Source: Lepas anatifera (taxonomy: Eukaryota > Arthropoda > Thecostraca > Lepadidae). Taken from it: a stretch of 64,000 bases of DNA. This document shows, piece by piece, positions 21,718 through 31,859 of the stretch (within the stretch, counting starts at the first letter, position 1; each line of letters opens with the position of its first letter). A program made the position numbers and the translations under genes. The notes under the pieces were generated by a model. That model was not told where the DNA came from, ran no database searches, and worked only from the letters and a program-made list of their open reading frames with translations. The DNA lies in assembly GCA_034440635.1 (NCBI GenBank), contig JAOTON010001030.1:1066501-1130500 (forward strand), read 5' to 3'.

Positions 21718-21950
21718 CTGCGCCCGGGCCGGGCGGAGGTGACGGTGAGTGGGCGGCACACCCAATCATTTGTTACCTGAACGGCGGCACTGGGTGATTC
21801 CCTCTGTGGCGGTGCGCTGTGTTGGGGACCAACCGTGCGAGAGGCGCCTCGCATAAGCATTCGTGCTTTTGCGCCAATCGCGAACAATGTATTATGTTTT
21901 GTAGTGTCTCTTGATGAAAATACATGTCTGTCTGTCTGTCTGTCTGTCAA

Positions 21951-22250
21951 ACATTACAACTGCCGTCAGTTGGTAACAGACAGCTTTATTGTAGGACAAA
22001 CGCAACGCCGGTGACAATGCTCGGCTTCTGAATAAACCCCCCAAATTAGCGAGCCATAGCTCTGCCTCTGGCAATTATGTATTATCAAAATTTTCAGGGA
22101 ACACGCTTTATTTAGTTTTAAGAAAAGTCACAAAATTTCAAGAGCCTATCTCGAACCGTTTTGGAGATACTACAGAAAAACCTGAGGGGTGGGCAGAATC
22201 TGACACCCGCTGCTGGAAATAGGATTAAGCATTTCTAATTTTAGAAACAG
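21951..22250. other. Non-coding, nothing recognised
   Basis: Average composition. The only point of note is AGGGGTGGGCAGAATCTGAC near 22184-22203, an inverted partial match to the first bases of the window. Confidence 0.4.
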
Positions 22251-22251
22251 C

Positions 22252-22480
22252 TCATTTGTGTGGTAATAAAAGTTTTTTGTCAATATTTCGAATAGCAGGT
22301 TTCTGTAATTTGATGGTCATATCGAGAGTTGATTCGTAATTACTACGCCAAACCATTGCACAGTAATTTAGATGGGGCAATATAAAGGCGTTATACAAAT
22401 GAGTGAGTTCGCGTGATGATAAGAAACACTTGGCTCTGCTCATGATTCCTAAATTTCTACTGATAACCGAAGACACATGA
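22252..22480 (-). pseudogene. LINE reverse transcriptase C-terminal fragment
   Basis: The - strand frame has SRNLGIMSRAKCFLSSRELTHLYNAFILPHLNYCAMVW, a thumb-like segment found downstream of the catalytic motifs in Jockey/CR1-type LINEs (NLGIxxR...LYNSxIxPHLxYC). Only about 75 codons survive. Confidence 0.75.
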
Positions 22481-22489
22481 AGGATGTGC

Positions 22490-23030
22490 GAATTCCACGA
22501 GCCGTGGAAAGTTTCCAGCTCTTGTTTGCACTGTTATATGCTCCCGGAATAACAATCACAGAAGAATACTGCTCTCTGCCAGACATACTTTGTCCTAGAT
22601 CACAGCTATTGCCAAACACACCAGCATATAGCATTGAATAAAAGTGAACAATGTCAAGCTCTCTTCTAGACGCCGTGCAGTCAACTGTTGACAAGATGGC
22701 GGCCGCGCGAAAGCCAAAAACGGCGAACAACACTGTATACTTGGGTATGCAACACAGAGTTTGTCCACAGCAACACGAGAGGCCTGTGTGCACAGAATTA
22801 ATGTGTCGAATTTTACATTTTTGTATGCCATTGTGTTTCTTTCCCGCCAAAATCAGCGGACACTCTCGTTGTGCCGGGAGCACCTCTGGCCGTGCTGCCG
22901 GTACAAAACACATCCAGCGTGAGTTGCTCACCCAAGGCGCGTGCGTTCATTTACCTGACACACTGGCATTGTGTCGTTTTGTTTTCAGTGTTGGTCATGC
23001 CAGTTTTTGCTATCAGGACAGGAACATTCT
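22490..23030. other. Non-coding, no feature recognised
   Basis: Reading frames on both strands here are short, overlap each other and match no family I know. They are not annotated as genes. Confidence 0.4.
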
Positions 23031-23033
23031 CTG

Positions 23034-23400
23034 TCATCTAATATACACGTTTCCACCCAGAGTGTAGTATGTTGAGATTATGCCCTCCCTCCTTAGCTCG
23101 GCACATCTAACCACAAGCTCACTCTTTGACTTTGAAAGTAGTTCATGGGTGATGAGTCCTTTTTTATTTCTATCCTTCGGCACTCTGTTCCTATAGATTT
23201 CTTCCCTCACTGCCTTGTTGTTGAATTGTATGAGAATGTTTTCACCTCTTTTTAGCCAGTGAGCAGTGTTGATGCACCAGGGTTCAAAAGTCACACCTGT
23301 GTGGTATTCAATAAGGCGCTTCACCTCCTGCCGCGTACAGGAATTTTGCATTACCTGCTCTGCCTTGACACGTAAGGCCAGACAATCTTGTCTGCTATAA
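23034..23400 (-). pseudogene. LINE ORF1-like fragment (FP/RRM-like domain)
   Basis: The - strand frame contains RGENILIQFNNKAVREEIYRNR, then GLITHELLSKSKSELVVRCAELRREGII and a final GGNVYIR. This layout occurs in ORF1-type proteins of invertebrate non-LTR elements (an RNA-binding segment with 'VxFxxKxxR' and a 'xxINExLxxxxxxLxxxAR' helix, then a basic 'GxVxVR' end). The fragment starts with ATG but is unlikely to be complete. Confidence 0.55.
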
Positions 23401-23654
23401 TTTTCAGCCGCTTCAATCCTTTCTTTAGTGATCTTTAGTGATCTTCTATATTCTCTTCAGTGATCGGACTTTTTGCCCAAATGTTGGGATCACAATTTCT
23501 AAACGCATATCGGTCTTTTAGCGCAGTCTTTTTGATTGTTAAACTCGTTTCTTCTTTCGTTTTATTTTATTAAGGCGATTCCCAGCAGGCATTTGCTCAA
23601 TTGTAGGGAATATTGGCTTCAAGGATGCTCTCCACCGGGGAAGTGGAAGGAGTT

Positions 23655-23742
23655 ACCATCCGTGGGGATTGAGCCCATGCTCTCGTCCTGCCCCGATCAG
23701 AAGTGAGGTCGCTCAATCAGTGAGATCGTTCAGCCACCCGCC
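23655..23742 (-). mobile_element. tRNA-derived SINE head
   Basis: On the - strand GGTGGCTGAACG (23727-23738) resembles a polymerase III A-box of the Ser-tRNA kind, and GGGCTCAATCCCC (23664-23676) resembles a B-box at suitable spacing. No full tRNA fold is apparent, so a SINE or tRNA pseudogene is more likely than a working tRNA. Confidence 0.5.
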
Positions 23743-23754
23743 CCATAATTCTGC

Positions 23755-24909
23755 CTATTTCACCGCCGTAATAGTACCTTTCCCCGCACCCATCCCTTTA
23801 ACCGTACCCAGCCCCTTACCCCGACCCAGCCCTTGACCCGTCCTCGCCCTTGACCCGTCCTCACCCTTACCTGTGCTCAGCCCCTTACCCTGACCCAGCC
23901 CTTAACCCGTCCTCACCCTTTACCCGTCCTCACCCTTACCCGTACTGAGCCCCTTACCCTGACCCAGCCCTTACCCGTCCTCGCCCTTAACCCGTCCTCA
24001 CCCTTACCTGTACTCAGCCACTTACCCTGACCCAGCCCTTAACCCGTCCTCGCCCTTTACCCGTCCTCACCCTTACCCGTACTCAGCCCCTTACCCTGAC
24101 CCAGCCCTTAACCCGTCCTCACCCTTACCTGTACTCAGCCCCTTACCCTGACCCAGCCCTTGACCCGTCCTCGCCCTTACCTGTACTCAGCCCCTTACCC
24201 TGTCCCAGCCCTTTACCCGTCCTCACCCTTACCTGTACTCAGCCCCTTACCCTGACCCAGCCCTTAACCCGTCCTCGCCCTTAACACGTACTTAGCCTCA
24301 CCCGTACCCAGCCCCTTACCCTGACCCAGCCCTTTATCCTGACTCCAGCCCTTAACCCGTCCTCGCCCTTTACCCGTGCTCACCCTTACCCTGACCCAGC
24401 CCTTAACCCGTCCTCGCCCTTAACCCGTCCTCGCCCTTTACCCGTACTCACCCTTACCCTGACCCAGCCCTTAACCCGTCCTCACCCTTACCCGTACTCA
24501 GCCCCTTACCCTGACCCAGCCCTTGACCCGTCCTCGCCCTTAACCCGTCCTCGCCCGTTACCCGTACTCACCCTTACCCTGACCCAGCCCTTAACCCGTC
24601 CTCACCCTTACCCGTACTCAGCCCCTTACCCTGATCCAGCCCTTAACCCATACTTAGCCTCACCCGTACCCAGCCCCTTACCCTGACCCAGCCCCTTACC
24701 CGCACTCAGCCCCTTACCCTTACCCAGCTGCGTCCTCGCCCTTACCCTTACCCAGTTGCATCTTCACCCCTTACCCGCACCCAGCTGCACCCTCGCCCCT
24801 TACCTGTACCTAGCTGCATCCTTACCCTAACCCGCATATAGCTCTATCGTCACCCTCACCCTTACCCGCACCCAGCTGTGTCCACTATTTCTTGCCCTTG
24901 CCCAGCTGC
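23755..24909. repeat. CCCTTA-rich minisatellite, ~52-bp unit with shorter variants
   Basis: The array is built from short modules: CAGCCCCTTACCCTGACC, CAGCCCTTAACCCGTCCT and CACCCTTACCCGTACT. They combine into units of about 52 bp with an optional 18-bp insertion. The + strand is almost free of G runs while the opposite strand is G-rich, so there is strong strand asymmetry. TTACCC/TAACCC motifs are telomere-like but not a clean telomeric hexamer array. The array continues after the hAT-like insertion at 28303-28385. Confidence 0.9.
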
Positions 24910-24917
24910 GTCCTCAC
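24910..24917. repeat. 8-bp target-site duplication, left copy
   Basis: GTCCTCAC stands directly before the inverted terminus TAGGGTGTCCC and is repeated exactly at 28295-28302 after the other terminus. Confidence 0.92.
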
Positions 24918-27900
24918 TAGGGTGTCCCAAAATACCACTTTTTCGTCTGTGCAAGCTTGCCGGTTGATACCGCATTCTCATTTGAGTTAATAATAAGCAC
25001 GCAAAATTTGGATTCGATCCTTTGAGGTTTGGTCCCCCACCCCCCCAAACTGGTGAAAATCGAAAATCGTTGAATTAGCTCGAAAATGGGTTCATTCGAA
25101 AGCTTATGACAGCGGAAAACATATTTCCCTCATACTAATTGATGTAAAACCACTTCTTCGTCATTTTAGAGAGCTAAGAAGTTCGGAATTGCGGTATCAC
25201 TGGCCAGAGGCGGATCTAATAAACTTTTTTTGGGGGTAACATGAGCAAAATGGGAAAACAGTGTCTTTTTCACGAAAATAGACCAAAATTGGCCAAAGCG
25301 AGTAGAGTTTTATCACTTTTCATGGGATGGCTGGATTCGTTTTCCTTGCATCCGCCACTGGTATGGGCATGACAAATTGTATATTGTACTTCGCCTGATT
25401 TCGGGAAACAAAGCCATTTGCGGCATCACTACGGATATATGTAAGTGCATGGTACCATGGTGACCGTTAGAATGAATATTCCATGTTTTCGTTCCTTTAC
25501 AGAGTTGTCGTGTCATGAGTAATTTGCATTTAATGTTGAAGCAGGCTACCTGAAGCAAATTGTACGATGCCTTCAGCATACTCGAAGACAAGATCCAATG
25601 ATGAAGAAGAGACAAGTCGGTGACGAAAAAAACATGCAGGCCGACCTCTGAAGTACTCCAGGGATCAATTGAAACTATGAGATGACTTCGTTGGTAAATC
25701 CCTTCAGCTGCCTGCCAATCAGCTACCGACCAAGCGCAAAACCTCCATAGGTACCGAGGCCTCCGCATACAAGAGCCTAGTGTAACGAAGCACTAACTAG
25801 CTGGACAGATCGCTTTAGAGGTCCAGGCGATATAAGTCACCGTTCGAGTGCCCTGCAATACTGTTTACAGCAGCTGTAAAATGTGTCATGCATACGCTAG
25901 GCATGTGGTTCAAGCAATACTGAAATCTGAATCGAGAAACACTTTCATTTCAGCGCCAGCTCTGTTCATTTCATCGCCAGCTCATGGCAGTCGGTTATTC
26001 TTTTCGTGGTAACAGTGACAAGTTCTTCAGGAACCTGCATATGATCATGAGGGCTAAAACAATCCTTCGCAAGAGGACTTCAGTTTCTTCATGAATCAAC
26101 GCCAGGTGCCTAATCCTAGAATTAGATAAAATATTTTCTGCTCACTCTGTTCTTTGTTGGTGTTTTCCTGGCGATACTCTTCGACAAGCTCTCCATGGCC
26201 CCCGCCGAGCATATTCAAGTCAAGCAGATTGCAGAGCTAATCGCCCTCTTTCATGACCCATACTTCTTGCAGGCCCTACTGACTGCGGGAACTCCACGGC
26301 TTGACCTCAGGCTGTTCCAGGACATGAATACCTATTCGGGGCAGCTACCAACCGCTGCGAAAGCCACACAGTGCTCTATCATGCGCCAACCGTGGCATCT
26401 CACGGGGGAAAACGCCGTCCTCTGGTTGTTTGGTGAGGGCGTGTCAACAGATGAAAATGCAGAGGTAGCTGCTGTACTCCCTGACAGTCACACAGCCAGG
26501 AACATTGGTACAGGGAAAGCCGATGTTGTCAGGAGCAGATAAGCTGAGGCTCTGTGACTTCGTTCGACCGCGCTCCTGGCTGGCATTCAGGTGGATGAAC
26601 GTCAGCAACCAGTGCTTACCACCCAGGAATCGGCGAGTGATGCAGACTTCATCTGTATGAACGCTTTCATGGAAAATCTAGCAGTCACAAACGACAGCGC
26701 GGAACGATCGGTGAAATACATCATGGACTACACCGACGTTGCCCGTGAAGGTGACATGAGGGCTCGGAATTGACAGTAGCCTGCGCACACCGTCTCCAAG
26801 CGCTGAATCTCGAAAAAGCTGGATGATGTGCACGTGTAAAAATATGAATATAGAACTAAAAGGAGTAGTCCAACAACATTTTGTCTGAGAACAAGTTTCC
26901 TTCCCCATTCATGGGCTTCCGAATAAACACATAAAAGCCATTGGCTTGATGATATGGTGTGTCGTTTTGACTGCACCGATCGGTTGCGAAAAAATTAAAC
27001 AATATTTGTGCAATGAACGCCCACTTTCCATGCCATTGACAGTCCCAGGGAAAACCAATCTAGCGATGCCCTAGAAAGCTGTTAAATTGTACTGACTGTG
27101 GCTGATTCTGGTCCATTTTCTTGAAAAAGACAATGATTTTTCCCATATTTCCCGGGATACCCTCAGAAAAGTTTATTAGATCCGCCTCTGGCCAGTAATC
27201 TCGCAATTCGAAACTTCTTAGCTCTTTAAAGCATCAAGAAGTGGTTTTACATCAATTTGTATGAGAGAAATAGGTTTTTTCCGTCATAAGCTTTCAAATG
27301 AACCCATTTTCAAGCCAATACAACGGTTTTCCTTTTTCATCAGTTTAAGGGGGCGGGGAGACCAAACCTCAAAGCATCGATTAAAAATTTTGAATGCTCA
27401 TTATTAACTCAAAGGAGAATGCGGTGTCAACCGGCAAGCTTGCACAGACGAAAAAGTGGTATTCTGGGACACCTTAATTACTCCTGACACGATAATTCTG
27501 TAAAGGAACAAAAACATCGTATATTTCTTCTAACGGTCACAACGTTGTAAACGAGTACTCCAGAGGTCAGCCCGCATGTTTTTTCCGTCGCTGACTTGGC
27601 TCTTCTTCATAATTGGATCTTTTCTTCGAGTATGCTGAAGGCATCGTAAAATTTGCGTCAGGAAGACCGCTTCAACATTGAATGCAAATTACTCATGACA
27701 CAACTCTGTAAAGGAACGAACACATGGAATATTCATTCTAACGGGCACAATGGTACCATGCACTTATATCCGTAGTGATGCCGCAAATGGCTTTGTTTCC
27801 CGAAATCAGGCGAAGTAAAATTTATAATTTGTCATGTCCATACTAGTAGCGGATGCAAGGAAAACCAATCCAGCCATCCCCTTAAAAGTGATAAAAATCT

Positions 27901-28294
27901 GCTGCTCGCTTTGGCCAGTTTTGGTCTATTTTCTTGAAAAAGACACTGCTTACCCATCTTGCTCATGTTACCCCCAAAAAAAGTTTATTAGATCCGCCTC
28001 TGGCCATTGATACCACAATTCGGAAATTCTTAGCTCTCTAAAACGGCAAAGAAGTGGTTTTACATCAATTTGAATGAGGGAAATATATTTTCCTCTGTCA
28101 TAAGCTTTCGAATGAACCCATTTTCGAGCCAATTCAACGATTTTCGATTTTCACCATTTTTGGGGGTGGGGGGCGGGGAGCAAACCTCAAAGGATCGAAT
28201 CCAACTTTTGCATGCTCATTATAAACCAAAAGGAGAATGCGGCGTCAACCGGCAAGCTTGCACAGACGAAAAAGTGGTATTTTGGGACACCCTA
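24918..28294. mobile_element. hAT-like DNA transposon with ~700-bp inverted repeats and 8-bp target duplication
   Basis: The ends are perfect inverted copies beginning TAGGGTGTCCCAAAATACCA. Inverse similarity extends inward for roughly 700 bp (24918-25640 against 27570-28294) with moderate divergence. An 8-bp target duplication plus TAGGG/CAGGG ends is the pattern of hAT and a few related superfamilies. The right terminus is present twice: an inner copy ends GGGACACCTTA at about 27471, so the right arm (about 27030-27471) has been duplicated in tandem. The centre carries a + strand coding remnant at 26195-26773. Confidence 0.85.
26195..26773 (+). pseudogene. Remnant of the gene inside the hAT-like element, unknown function
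   Basis: Two open segments (26195-26542 and 26594-26773) are separated by stops but share one theme. The first has IAELIALFHDPYFLQALLTAG, PRLDLRLFQDMNTY, QPWHLTGENAVLWLFGEGVS and a TDENAEVAAVL end. The second has FMENLAVTNDSAERSVKYIMDYTDVA. From memory, uncharacterised invertebrate proteins carry the same series (FFYVxxFLxxxLxxxAPxxDLxL, HLWYLTxELVxLAFFD, VxNDxAERxVxLI), usually in repetitive copies. I infer that this is the element's own protein, damaged. Its biochemical role is not known to me. Confidence 0.6.
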
Positions 28295-28302
28295 GTCCTC
28301 AC
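28295..28302. repeat. 8-bp target-site duplication, right copy
   Basis: GTCCTCAC, identical to 24910-24917. It is followed by resumed CCCTTA-rich array sequence, which shows the array was continuous before insertion. Confidence 0.92.
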
Positions 28303-28395
28303 CCATACCCTCACCCAGCTGCATCCTCACCCCTTTCTGTTACCCAGCTGCGTCCTCATCCCTTACCCATACCCAGCTGCATGTTGGCCCCTGTG

Positions 28396-28608
28396 CGTCA
28401 GAGCCGCATGACGAAATCCATGGAGCGAAGCGCATTGAGATTTCTCAAGCGGCTCTATTCTGGCCGCTCAGACGGGTCTCGTCGTGGTCTGTCAGAGCCG
28501 CATGACGAAATCCATGGAGCGAAGCGCATTGAGATTTCTCAAGCGGCTCTATTCTGGCCGCTCAGACGGGTCTCGTCGTGGTCTGTTGTTGTTGTTGTTG
28601 TTGTTGTT
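28396..28608. repeat. 94-bp tandem duplication ending in a (GTT)n tail
   Basis: A 94-bp block starting GTCAGAGCCGCATGACGAAA occurs twice in tandem with almost no differences. The second copy runs into about eight GTT units (28583-28606). A conserved 3' block followed by a short microsatellite is the usual 3' end of a LINE or SINE family, so this may be a duplicated element tail. Confidence 0.8.
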
Positions 28609-28609
28609 G

Positions 28610-29690
28610 GCGTCTGTCAGTCCTGAGAATTGATGTCAGAGCTCTGGAATTTTGTAGGGTGATAGCCCTTCTGCTCCAGACACCCAAACTGAAGCCCCGA
28701 GTCGAAATCCAAAATAGTTTTTGAGAAATTTTGGCTCAAACTTTTTCTGTTTTATATTTTTCTAATTTTTTCTTCTTAAGCTATGAACTTGAATTTTATG
28801 TCCTTTTCAAAAGATAACAAGGGCCAGCTAGGGGAAAAAATTGAGCTGATCCGACAATATTTATTGCGTGAAAACGCGTATTTCTCACGTCAGCAAAAAA
28901 CCTGCTAAAAGTTGATGGCCGACTTGTGCGCTCGAAATGTCAGAAGGCATGCCTCAGTTAGCTGAAAGGCAGTTACCTAGGGGTAGCTAGGCCAATTTTG
29001 TTGTGCTTAGGCATAGTTTTGAGTGCAAAACGTAAAATTTTGACCTAGTTTTTACAGTTCTTCCGGAAGACTGAATTTTGGTTCATTTCACTTCAACGTT
29101 AATATCTCAAAATCGAATTGACCGATTTGAGTTTTCATTTCAAATAATGAAAGAGCATTGCTTCCACCTGATAATATTTGAAGATGGAAATTGTGAATGT
29201 GAAATTCTTTGTTTTATAGGCATAAATAGAAATTGAGTAAACAAACTTTTTATTTGCATCTTCCTGGTTCCAAGCTCATGTCACTCACAAACTCAGAACT
29301 GACATGGCTGAATAGGAAAGTTACTTGCCGTCATTTCGCTCACTTATACTACCCACCTATCTCTAAAGGCTTTCGAGTAATTAGTCAAAAATGTATTACA
29401 AGATGCTAAGTTTCTCGGACCACCTTTGCTTCCCACCATGGTTTCAAGTCTTTAAAATGGATGGAAGTGGAAGAAATTTGGCATGAAGCAAGCTTAGCAT
29501 CCTAGCTCGATGATACAAGTAATTTCAGCCCAAAAGAATGCTTGGTTCGTCTTCTGGAAGCACCTGTATATCGTGCCTTTTCGGGACAAGCACAGCACCC
29601 GGCGCCAGCGGCCCGGCATATTCGGCGGAGTTGTACCAGCCAGTGACCTCCTGACGGGTCACAGGTGTTCAGCTAGTGGGAGGGTGCGCA
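28610..29690. other. Non-coding, AT-rich, nothing recognised
   Basis: No reading frame, RNA motif or repeat in this stretch is convincing. TTTGAGATATT-like and TTTTGG-rich segments resemble inner parts of the diverged DNA transposons elsewhere in the window, but I could not align them. Confidence 0.35.
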
Positions 29691-29694
29691 GTGT

Positions 29695-29870
29695 GGCACG
29701 GTGGTCTAGTGGTTAGAGGCCCTGTCTGTTGATCAGATAGGTCCGGTTCGAATCCGGGGGTGACCACGTACCATTTATTGGTTATTTTAAAGAAAAGAAT
29801 GATAAAACTGACTTGCAGGCTTATGAAGAGATGCATTAAAAACGAAATATGGTTTACTTTCAGCACATTG
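29695..29870 (+). mobile_element. tRNA-derived SINE
   Basis: TGGTCTAGTGGTTAG (A-box, 29702-29716) and GGTTCGAATCC (B-box, 29745-29755) stand exactly at tRNA spacing. The T-arm pairs fully. The acceptor stem does not: bases 29695-29701 pair with 29759-29765 at only two of seven positions. The anticodon arm can be drawn with TGA, but a Ser-type long variable arm is absent. It is thus a tRNA-like RNA polymerase III promoter and not a working tRNA. The body to about 29870 is unassigned. Confidence 0.65.
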
Positions 29871-29961
29871 TCATGCGGCTCTCCTGCGCCGGTGGGGCGT
29901 TAGCCCAGGTCGCAGACCGGAGTTGAGTGGTGTGCTGATCGTGTTGCTGGGTTGTGCGCAG

Positions 29962-30098
29962 GTAACATTCTGGTGCATCTTCAACCGTCACCCATATCTC
30001 GATGGATCAACATAGGGTTCGTCATGTCAATTGCACTTGGCTTTCCTCTCATCGTCTACCCGTGCAGGACCAGTGTCAACTCTCTTCTGTTCAGAAGG
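29962..30098 (+). CDS. SLC38A10: SLC38A10-like amino acid transporter, exon A (internal)
   Basis: SLC38 proteins move small neutral amino acids, mostly with sodium, across cellular membranes. This 137-bp exon follows a GCGCAG acceptor and ends at a strong GTAAGT donor. It begins in phase 1, ends in phase 0, and encodes GNILVHLQPSPI followed by a membrane segment INIGFVMSIALGFPLIVYPC and RTSVNSLLFRR. The pattern 'GNxLxHxP...xxGFxMSxAxGFPxxxxPCR...L' is typical of the SLC38A10/A11 branch, near the eighth membrane segment. The preceding exon, which should end in a codon starting with G, was not found. Spliced to exon B it keeps frame. Confidence 0.85.
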
Positions 30099-30406
30099 GT
30101 AAGTGCGCGTGCTGTTACCTCTCAGGAGCCTAAGTTCGGCACCAGAGTGTATTTGAATACAACACTTCAACTTCCATTCCATAACAGACTAGTCAGTCTT
30201 AAACGGCTTGCCATAAAGCCCCGATACCCTCTCTCCCAGAACGTAAAGCTAGTCGAGAGTTCAGCGTTTTCGAAGAGAAAATTAGTCCCCACCGGCGTTC
30301 ATCGTTCCGTGTCAAAGAAGCTGCCTTCTTCTTGAGTATAGATTTTGGTATGGAGTTCTGGAACCTTATCGTGGTAACATTGATTAAGTCCTCCAAATCC
30401 CCCCTA
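30099..30406 (+). other. Start of intron A-B, before the 27-bp array
   Basis: The intron opens with the consensus donor GTAAGT. Reading frames here are open on both strands but have no recognisable domain. A - strand segment around 30200-30390 could be the margin of an old retroelement, but nothing diagnostic is visible. Confidence 0.4.
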
Positions 30407-31825
30407 TGCGTGGTTCCAACGGCCGACGTTGTATGCGTGGTTCCAACGGCCGACGTTGTATGCGTGGTTCCAACGGCCGACGTTGTATGCGTGGTTCCAA
30501 CGGCCGACGTTGTATGCGTGGTTCCAACGGCCAACGTTGTATGCGTGGTTCCAACGGCCGATGTCGTGTGCGTGGTTCCAACGGCCGACGTTGTATGCGT
30601 GTTTCCAAAGGCCGATGTTGTATGCGTGGTTCCAACGGCCGACGTTGTATGCATGGTTCCAACGGCCGACGTTGTATGCGTGTTTCCAAAGGCCGATGTT
30701 GTATGCGTGGTTCCAACGGCCGACGTTGTATGCATGGTTCCAACGGCCGACGTTGTATGCGTGGTTCCAACGGCCGACTTTGTATGCGTGGTTCCAACGG
30801 CCGATGTTGTATGCGTGGTTCCAACGGCCGACGTTGTATGCATGGTTCCAACGGCCGACTGTATGCGTGGTTCCAACGGCCGATGTCGTGTGCGTGGTTC
30901 CAACGGCCGACGTTGTATGCGTGGTTCCGACGGCCGACGTTGTATGCGTGTTTCCAACGGCCGATGTTGTATGCGTGGTTCCAACGGCCGACGTTGTATG
31001 CATGTTTCCAACGGCCGACGTTGTATGCGTGGTTCCAACGGCCGATGTTGTATGCGTGGTTCCAACGGCCGACGTTGTATGCATGGTTCCAACGGCCGAC
31101 GTTGTATGCGTGGTTCCAACGGCCGACGCTGTATGCGTGGTTCCAACGGCCGACGTTGTATGCGTGGTTCCAACGGCCGACGTTGTATGCGTGGTTTCAA
31201 CGACCGACGTTTTATGCGTGGTTCCAACGGCCGACGTTGTATGCGTGGTTCCAACGGCCGATGTTGTATGCGTGGTTCCAACGGCCGACGTTGTATGCAT
31301 GGTTCCAACGGCCGATGTTGTATGCGTGGTTCCAACGGCCGATGTTGTATGCGTGGTTCCAACGGCCGACGTTGTATGCATGGTTCCAACGGCCGACGTT
31401 GTATGCGTGGTTCCAACGGCCGACGTTGTACGCGTGGTTCCAACGGCCGACGTTGTATGCGTGGTTTCCAACGGCCGACGTTGTATGCGTGGTTCCAACG
31501 GCCGACGTTGTATGCGTGGTTCCAACGGCCGACGTTGTATGCGTGGTTCCAACGGCCGACGTTGTATGCGTGGTTCCAACGGCCGAAGTTGTATGCGTGG
31601 TTCCAACGGCCGACGTTGTATGCGTGGTTCCAACGGCCGAAGTTGTATGCGTGGTTCCAACGGCCGACGTTGTATGCGTGGTTCCAACGGCCGACGTTGT
31701 ATGCGTGGTTCCAACGGCCGATGTTGTATGCGTGGTTCCAACGGCCGATATTGTATGCGTGGTTCCAACGGCCGACGTTGTATGCGTGGTTCCAACGGCC
31801 GACGTTGTATGCGTGGTACCGACGG
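30407..31825. repeat. 27-bp minisatellite, about 52 copies
   Basis: The unit alternates TGCGTGGTTCCAACGGCCGA with CGTTGTA. Common variants are GATGTTG for GACGTTG, GCATGG for GCGTGG, and TTTCCAAAGG. The unit is exactly nine codons and lacks stop codons in several frames on both strands, so very long reading frames (up to 548 codons) appear in four frames at once. They are by-products of the array. Small length changes (near 30860 and 31450) switch frame partway. The array lies wholly inside the intron between exons A and B. Confidence 0.95.
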
Positions 31826-31859
31826 GCGATTTCGTACGCCCCCAGCAGCGGGGAATGTC

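Larger units (their letters stand above)
18613..21950 (+). mobile_element. LINE with (TGTC)n tail, mostly intact ORF2
   Basis: The copy starts abruptly inside the endonuclease (YIPPNSN at about 18633), runs through reverse transcriptase and a CCHC C-terminus, has about 210 bp of GC-rich 3' untranslated sequence, and ends in five TGTC units (about 21927-21949). A 138-bp structured insert (19703-19840) is the main lesion in the coding part. The long open frame and microsatellite tail suggest a fairly young Jockey/CR1-like insertion. Confidence 0.9.

Noticed and set aside
23755..24909. Interstitial telomere
   Set aside because: TTACCC and TAACCC words are embedded in ~52-bp units with other modules; no uninterrupted hexamer run exists.
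29695..29767. Functional tRNA gene
   Set aside because: A-box, B-box and T-arm are good, but only two of seven acceptor pairs form, so it is read as a SINE head.
24918..29961. Exon preceding exon A
   Set aside because: The expected end of the previous helix (a G-rich segment with a phase 1 donor) was looked for on the + strand and not found with confidence.
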